Below are positions 58,301 to 64,000 of a stretch of DNA of 64,000 bases, piece by piece. Position 1 is the stretch's first letter, and each line of letters begins with the position of its first letter. Source of the DNA: Micropterus salmoides (lineage: Eukaryota > Chordata > Actinopteri > Centrarchiformes > Centrarchidae); assembly GCF_014851395.1 (NCBI RefSeq), contig NW_024041150.1:30940305-31004304 (forward strand), given 5' to 3'. The notes under the pieces are model-generated. The model was not told the origin of the DNA. It saw nothing but the letters and a program-made list of their open reading frames with translations, and did not search any database. The position numbers were made by a program, and so were the translations under genes.

Positions 58301-61300
58301 TGTTCATTTCCCTTTACATATTCATGGATAGCAGTTGTGTTGCAGTGAAGCTATTTCCAATTTACAGAGGTCACGGAGCAGTACGTTGTTGAATGTCTGT
58401 CTAAAATACTCCCAAACTTTAGACGGTCAAAGACGGAGTGGGGGGAATCCCTGCCGGATACAGCGAAGCTTCAATCCATGTAATGCGAGTTGACGTATTT
58501 ACGAATCGCCCCAGCCCTACATTAAAATATTCTTTTACAATAAGTGTTTAAAGTTAAAAACTGTGTGTGTGTGTGTTTTTGTGTGTCAGCTTTCAAAATG
58601 CTATGCTATTGGGCTCTACAATAGGACCAATTTAGTTGCATATGCTCCTAAAAATAGATACCTGCGAACTGGTGAAATGATTCACGAGCACTGTGTGGGA
58701 GTAAAGATTACTACCGTATTTTGCTCCGCAGGGCTTTCTGTGATTGTTATCACTTTTATGTTGTCCTGACTAAAACCCCAAATATAGCATATAGAACATA
58801 AAGCATATTAAAAACTGCTAATGAGCATTTTTTATTTGCTGTGACACAGACACATCCGTCACCTTTGGCTTCAACTTCAGCATTGGGAATTGTGTCAACT
58901 GTCAACTTTGTCAACAGGCACTTTGTATTCAACTGTGAATTGACAAGACATTCGTTATTCGTGTGTGTGTGTGTGTGTGTTTGTGTTTTCATTCAAGGCA
59001 AGGCAAGAGAGACTTAAATCTGAATTACAGCAGACAATTAAGGAGAGAGGGGAAAACATGAGTGAAATCAGACCGGCAGAGAGAGCCCGCGAGGTAAACA
59101 GAAACATTTTGTTACTTTTCACCGTGGATTTGCAGTTTGATTGATCAGATATCAAATCAACCATTAAAAAAGTACTGTAACGTGCAATTATTGCTGCCAC
59201 TTAAAATTATTCTGTTTTCATTCTGTTTAATGAAACTTTAAGCAAACTGATGGTGGATATTGAATGTATGAGATCAGACAATGCCCTAAAAAGAAAAAGA
59301 TATTAGTGTAAAGGAATTTGTCATACAAATAAACACAACAGTGTGAAACTATATTGAAAAAAGCCTTCATCAAATATACATTTTATCCATGTGGAATGAC
59401 TCAGATATGATTTACTTTCCACCTCTTTCTGACAGAGTGTCCCAGATTCAGCTAGTACCAACACCCAAACAAATTCTGCAGCAGCAGAGGCCACAACAAA
59501 GGAGGATCAGAAATCATGTAAGTAGTAGTATGGTTTTATTTATAACACATGGGATTGCTAAATAATCAAAAAAGCAAAGCAGTTACTGTCTTCTTTCTTT
59601 TCAGTGTGTAAAACTACACATCCTGATTTCTCCACAGGCATGAAGGTACCTATTGTGCTGAATCTTGATTCATTAGAATGTTTTGTGGTGAAAAACTAAT
59701 TTTACAACAACTGGAAACACATTCAACTTTCACTTTTGCCTCTTTAGTTCTTATATTTCCCTTTTGGGTTTTTGATGTTATGTGCACACTGTTGTAGTTG
59801 GTTTCCCTGCTAATAGTGCAGTAAAGTTTATAATGTTACACTGCATGTTTAACATGTTCAGGTGAGGGAACTGGTCATGACGTTTTCAGCTACCACAACA
59901 CAGGAAACAGCAGTTCGACAGAAGAGGAAATGCAGAGAGGTAAAACAACTGTCAGAGGTAAGACCCTCTGTAAATGGTACTTTTCAACTACCTGAGGTGC
60001 CAGATGGGAGAAGCTTTGGTAGAATACAGAAAGTGGTCAGTCCTGTATTTTAATAGTTTGTTATTTCATTCTTTGTGACCTTTCTGTTTTTGGAATTTAT
60101 TTGTTGGATACTTGAGTGCTTACTATGTTTCAGGTGACGCATTTAGCCCAGAAGCTTTCAGCTACCACAACACAGGAAACAATAAAGGAGCAAAAACCAT
60201 CACAGGTTCGTACCTGTATTGCATTGAATCAATGGCAATGTCCATCAGTTGGTCCACCATCAACAAATGTTAGATGGGTTGCAATGACATTTTGTACTGA
60301 CAGTAATGGTTCCCAGAAGATGAACCCCAATATTAGACAGTATTTATCATTTGAGTCTGTTTTCAAGCAAAAACCTCAAACCTTCTTTCAGTTTTCAGCT
60401 TCTCCAGTGTAAAGATTTGCTGATTTTCTCTGATTTCCATCATTACAAACTGAATCTCTTTTGGTTTTAGACTGTTGTTCAGACCAAACAAGACATCTGA
60501 TGACGACCCATTGGACCATGGGCATTATTCCCAGTTTATTGATGAATTGCTTTATCTAAAAAATAATAAGCAGATTAATCACTGATAAAAATAATCATTA
60601 GTTGCAGGCTTAGAATATATACTGTAACGACAAAATAACAAAGTGATATCCCAAGAAAATCACGAATGTTGTATTAGAAATATCAGTGCAGGTTAAATAA
60701 CAAAATACACAAATACATTTTTGCAAAGCAGGAAAAGGTATTCTAGCAAATGCTTCAGATATTAAAAACCTTTCACCACTCTCTGAAAGAATGTGCGAGA
60801 AAGTGCTGCCATCCAAGTGAATCCCGCATCAGCAGAAGCCATAGCTGAGGAGGATCCCACATCATGTATGTATAATGGTTAATTAATAGATAATAAGGAG
60901 AATAAAGGAAATGTGTGGGACAGTGACCATTCTCTCTTTCAACAGCGTCTGAAACTGCACAGCTCTCAAATTTCTCCACTCGTGTGAAGGTACAGCTGAA
61001 TTTTGAAATTCTGGAAGGTCATCAACTACTTATAACACATTCAGCCTGATAGACTATTTTTAAACAGTGCGTTGTTACATGCACACTTTGGTTTAATGTT
61101 TCTCCATTGCACTTTTCCGAACAATCATAAATTGTTATTACAGTATGTTTTCATTACTGATCTGTGTCCAACTTGCATTGAATGTTTCAGGTGAAGGAAT
61201 TGGCCTGGATGTTTTCAACTAACACAACCCAGAATACAGCAGTCCGACCCAAGGGGAAACACCAAGAGGAACAAAAGGTAGTGGACTCTCTATAAATCAA

Positions 61301-63332
61301 TTTTTTCATATCACTAAGGAACCAGAAAGTTAAAAAAAAAAACATAATACACTTTAGAGACTATAGATTTAGTATTACTTGTGTAATTCACTAATAAAAG
61401 TTAATCAGATGCAGGCCATCTTAATTCTATAGTTTGTTATATGATTGCATAAAAATAAAAAATATCAAAATGATAGCTAGCGTGTTTACAGGTGGTTAGG
61501 GTTTGAGGTGGTTGCTAGGATATAATCATTAATAAGTTAGTTAAATACTTAAGTGCTTGTTATCTTTCAGGTGAAGCGTTTAACCCAAACACTTTCAGCT
61601 ACCACAGCCCAGGAAGGAGCAGTCCACCCAAAGGAGCAAGAGTGGGAGGATAAAAACCTATCACAGGTACAGCACCAGTGCCTAGATTGTACTGTTTTTA
61701 GCTACGCTGGTGTTGCTCTAGTGTCGGAAATGTCGGTCCTGGCTCCGCTTTATTACTGTTATGGCCCAAGAGACAGAACAGATACAGAAGGCTGGGGATG
61801 ATAGTGTGTTGCTGAGGAGCAAACTGTGACAACTATTGGTATCACTCAGAGGATCAGTTTCCTTTCTGTACTCATTTGCTTAAGGAGTCACATGACATTG
61901 CTGTTTACCTGCCATTTACCTGTTTCTAAAGTCTGGATCTAACTAACTTAAATCTTTCAAATTCAGTTATTAACATTGTGTAGGTTTAAACTAATCCCTC
62001 TCCTTCTTCACATTTGGTTTTGTGAGTGTCAGTGCTGCCATTCTACTTGTACATATAGATACGTTTGATTGAAGTGGTGCCTGCACATACTTACTTAAAT
62101 GCGCTGTTGTGTAAAATTGATCAAGGTAAGACAGGACAGAATCACAGCTGACGTAAAACACAAAACTCAGATGAGAGAACAAAAGGTGGCTCAAGGTAGA
62201 TAATCGGTAAATGTAGGTTCCTGCAGAGATTTTGAACTGTTTAGTTTGGTATATTATTCTTTTGTTCCGATATCTTTTGATACTTACACTGCTGTAAGCA
62301 CTGTCTGTCACCCTTTTCAGGGCAGCTTGAACGCTGAGTGGCTGGAGATCAACGGTGTGCTCTCAGAGGTGGTGAGAGTTGTAGAGGATGCTAAGCAGAA
62401 GTCTGCAGACCTTTCATTTTCCATCCGTACTTTCAGAGCAACATCAAGCATGATGGAACAAATTCGCCAGAAACTGGAAGAACTTGCATCTATTGGTGAC
62501 TCCACTTTACCAATCCTTAGATTTTACTTGTTCTGTATTGCATTTATATAATTGTAATTTACAATCACTAATTGACTAACACATTAGTATATTTTCCCCA
62601 CAGAACTGAAATGGATTTCCAAGTTTGCAGGTGTGTATTTCAAAAAAATGTCTAAACAGTAAAATAAGGCAAATCCAATGTATTCTTCAGGAGACTATTT
62701 TGATGTATGTGTGAATATGGACAAAAAGAAAGGCTGTGAAAAATTTACAAAGACTAGCACCAAGTGACTCAGTTTTGTCTTGTTGTTTGACCTTAACTCT
62801 AGTGGATGTCAAGCTGGATCCAACCACCGCAAACCGATGCCTTGTTGCTGCTGATGGGAAAAAAGTGAGTAGTGGAGGAGAAAAACAGGAAGCTCCAGAT
62901 GCTCCAGGGAGGTCTGGAAGCGTCCTGGGGCTCAACAGGTTGACCTCTGGGAAGTCATACTGGGAGGCTGTTGTCAGCAAGAATACCAGATGGGATCTGG
63001 GTGTGGCAAAGCGTGATGCCAACCGCAAGGAGAAACTCTTGCTGAACCCAGGCAATGGTTACTGGGTTATTGCACATTATGAAGATGAAAAGTACGCAGC
63101 CCTGACAGCACCACCAGTTCGTCTTTCCCTGAAAGAGAAACCTGCGAAGGTGGGAGTGTTTGTGGACTACGAGGAAGGTCTTGTGTCCTTCTACGATGTG
63201 ACGGCTCAATCTCACATCTACTCGTTTACTGATTGTTCATTCACTGGAGAGATCTACCCTTATTTCAGTTTGCACCTTGTAGATGGTGAAAGAGCTGATC
63301 CTCTGATTCTCTCAACTGTGAAACACCAGTAA
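52876..63332 (+). CDS. Gene 6: TRIM-derived protein with a Cys/His finger array in place of RING and B-boxes, ending in PRY-SPRY
   Basis: Predicted coding exons: 52876-53071, 53300-53524, 53753-53974, 54202-54426, 54655-54879, 55108-55331 (fingers Z1-Z6); 55682-55763, 55896-55948, 56195-56255, 56350-56435, 56556-56651, 56835-56930, 57104-57199 (A1 B1 A2 B2 C1 C2 C3); 58998-59093 (TRIM 96-nt coiled-coil exon); 59436-59517, 59605-59645, 59862-59957, 60134-60205, 60790-60865, 60946-60989, 61191-61277, 61571-61666 (A3 B3 C4 C5 A4 B4 C6 C7); 62321-62495; 62604-62630; 62803-63332. All have AG/GT ends. The phases agree and the sum is 3309 nt (about 1102 residues) with no stop. No RING or B-box exon exists. 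The last exons match gene 5 in length and phase. The start was chosen as the first Met of Z1 (MSLQVCHCGW). Exon use in real transcripts is unproven and skipping is likely, since most exons are symmetric. Function unknown; binding through PRY-SPRY without ubiquitin-ligase activity is inferred. Confidence 0.7.
55332..55394 (+). CDS. Alternative 3' end for a finger-only product
   Basis: If the donor at 55332 is not used, the frame of Z6 runs on for 20 codons (starting VHDLVVTRGIF) to a TAG at 55394. That would give a finger-only protein of about 459 residues without coiled coil or PRY-SPRY. The extension is plausible coding sequence but there is no independent evidence for it. Confidence 0.35.
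   Translation, partial: VHDLVVTRGIFKAAKFSLKK
57678..58519. mobile_element. Non-autonomous hAT transposon
   Basis: An 842-bp insert with ends TAGGGCTG and CAGCCCTA, flanked by an exact 8-bp target duplication CATTAAAA (57670-57677 and 58520-58527). The 8-bp duplication is the hallmark of hAT elements. It has no transposase. It sits inside an intron segment of gene 6 that is itself a duplicate of the A2-upstream intron. Confidence 0.88.
58998..59093 (+). CDS. TRIM-type 96-nt coiled-coil exon retained inside gene 6
   Basis: After ATTCAAG a 96-nt phase-0 exon encodes 32 residues beginning ARQERLKSELQQTIKERG and ends before GTAAAC. Length, phase and pattern match the 96-nt exon of the other genes (compare AKLENTKTELQQKIRKRK in gene 5). 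It marks gene 6 as TRIM-derived even though RING and B-boxes are absent. It lies between C3 and A3, far from its usual neighbours. Confidence 0.82.
62321..62495 (+). CDS. Fused coiled-coil exon of gene 6
   Basis: This 175-nt exon begins like the 234-nt exon of gene 5 (NAEWLEINGVLSEVV versus DNEWWDIENVFAAVI) and ends like its 148-nt exon (MMEQIRQKLEELASIG versus MLENIQQELEKLTSTG). It leaves in phase 1, as the 148-nt exon does. A single deletion that removed the middle of the coiled coil and an intron explains it. Confidence 0.8.
62803..63332 (+). CDS. PRY-SPRY exon of gene 6
   Basis: It encodes about 176 residues of PRY-SPRY (start VDVKLDPTTANRC, then LTSGKSYWEAVVS, DANRKEK, VDYEEGLVSFYDV) and ends at TAA 63332. 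It keeps the family length apart from a short deletion near residue 35 of the exon relative to gene 5, where the gene 5 ERFDLFAS segment is shortened to RSG. The usual WEVEV is WEAVV. From about 63090 to 63230 it differs from gene 5 at only a handful of bases. Confidence 0.9.
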
Positions 63333-64000
63333 TTATGTTTAATCATTTTTATATGGGTGTGTGTGTGTGTGTGTGTGCAGCCACCTTAATGTTGGTGTTT
63401 AATGGTTAATGGTTTTTGTTAAAGCTTTGTTTGTTAAAGGGGACACATGGGAGGTCTTTTTTATTTCTTATGTCTTTAAGTTAACATTGGATCCTACATT
63501 TCCCATAATGCACCTGACAAAGCAGCCCCCAAGAGCGATAGAAGATATTATACATTAACAGGGTGAATATTCCTTTCAGTGAGCAAACTGAACTTAATGT
63601 ATTTTTTTTATGGTTTTGACTGATGTAATAATATACAAACATAAGTTTTATCAGCAATGTATTTCAATGTGTACCAGATTTATTATAGCTAGTCTCCCTA
63701 GAGTCCACAGGAGAGTGACTAAAACTTGTGTGTAGCAGTGTGGGGTTACAGAAGATAGATAATACATAACTTGCTTGCATTTTCTTTTTTTTCTTAAAAA
63801 CAAAAAAACAGAAGCAGATTATTCAAAGTGAGACTGTAGAGGAGCATTGTGTTCCTCTTATATATAAAAAACGTTGAATACGCAAGCAGTAATACACACT
63901 GTTGCTCAATACATTCAGAGGTTTTCATCTTTGTTTGCTCTGAGCAGTAGCTGCTGTTACACAAACGTTACATAGACCTAACAATGTGTCTCAAAGTGTT
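63333..64000. other. 3' flank of gene 6
   Basis: It contains a short (GT)n run at 63356-63379 and AT-rich DNA. I found no clear AATAAA signal and no further exon before the window ends. Confidence 0.4.

Larger units (their letters stand above)
55682..61666 (+). repeat. Array of small repeated exons (modules A, B, C) in gene 6
   Basis: Four A exons (phase 0 to 1; 82, 61, 82 and 76 nt; Ser/Ala-rich start, then K-E-x-x-x-S), four B exons (phase 1 to 0; 53, 86, 41 and 44 nt; ending in DFSAG-V/M-Q/K or similar) and seven C exons (phase 0 to 0; five of 96 nt, one of 72, one of 87; starting VK/VN/VR and ending LSQ or LSE). Introns are also alike: the sequence before A2 (about 55990-56190) recurs at 57530-57677 and 58520-58590. 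The array therefore grew by duplication of blocks of about 1.5 kb. The encoded segment is rich in Ser, Thr, Lys, Glu and Pro and is probably disordered. I do not recognise the module. Confidence 0.75.

Overview
This window is vertebrate nuclear DNA, almost certainly from a ray-finned (teleost) fish. The genes are intron-rich with canonical GT-AG splice sites. The interspersed repeats are typical teleost families: tRNA-head SINEs, a pogo-like element, a small hAT element, a Penelope-like 3' end, and the abundant 'tagcataaagactggaaac' repeat. All recognisable genes belong to one immune-type family: tripartite-motif (TRIM) E3 ubiquitin ligases of the bloodthirsty/TRIM39-like kind with a C-terminal PRY-SPRY (B30.2) domain. 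No RNA gene, CRISPR array or bacterial feature was seen.

Layout. Positions 1-15889 look intergenic and hold only repeats. From 15890 to 63332 there are six TRIM-type genes, all on the + strand, head to tail: gene 1 (15890-27097), gene 2 (30785-34238), gene 3 (36097-39039), gene 4 (43979-45948, no PRY-SPRY), gene 5 (48380-50968) and gene 6 (52876-63332). I rebuilt the exons by hand from splice sites and reading phase. Genes 1, 2, 3 and 5 share one plan: RING plus B-boxes, then a 96-nt coiled-coil exon, a 231/234-nt coiled-coil exon, a 148-nt exon, a 27-nt exon and a PRY-SPRY exon, with the same phases throughout. Genes 5 and 6 have nearly identical PRY-SPRY segments and look like recent duplicates.

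The most unusual object is gene 6. It has no RING or B-box. Its 5' end is an array of six exons, each encoding a short Cys/His finger (CxCx8Hx4Hx5C). Five of the six units are almost identical over both exon and intron, with a period of about 450 bp. The internal units are symmetric 1-1 phase exons, so any number can be joined in frame. Next come 15 small exons built from three repeated modules (A, B, C), a retained TRIM 96-nt coiled-coil exon in their midst, a fused coiled-coil exon, the 27-nt exon and an intact PRY-SPRY exon. The 25 predicted coding exons total 3309 nt and stay open, giving about 1102 residues. This looks like a TRIM gene whose ubiquitin-ligase front end was replaced by a finger array.

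Function, by inference from the family: the RING proteins would act as cytoplasmic E3 ligases, with B-boxes and coiled coil driving assembly and PRY-SPRY choosing targets. Gene 4 (no PRY-SPRY), gene 5 (half the B-box2 zinc ligands lost) and gene 6 (no RING) are natural variants that could modulate their neighbours. A shared 11-base GAAAYGAAACT motif lies near the likely promoters of genes 3, 5 and 6 and may mark interferon control.
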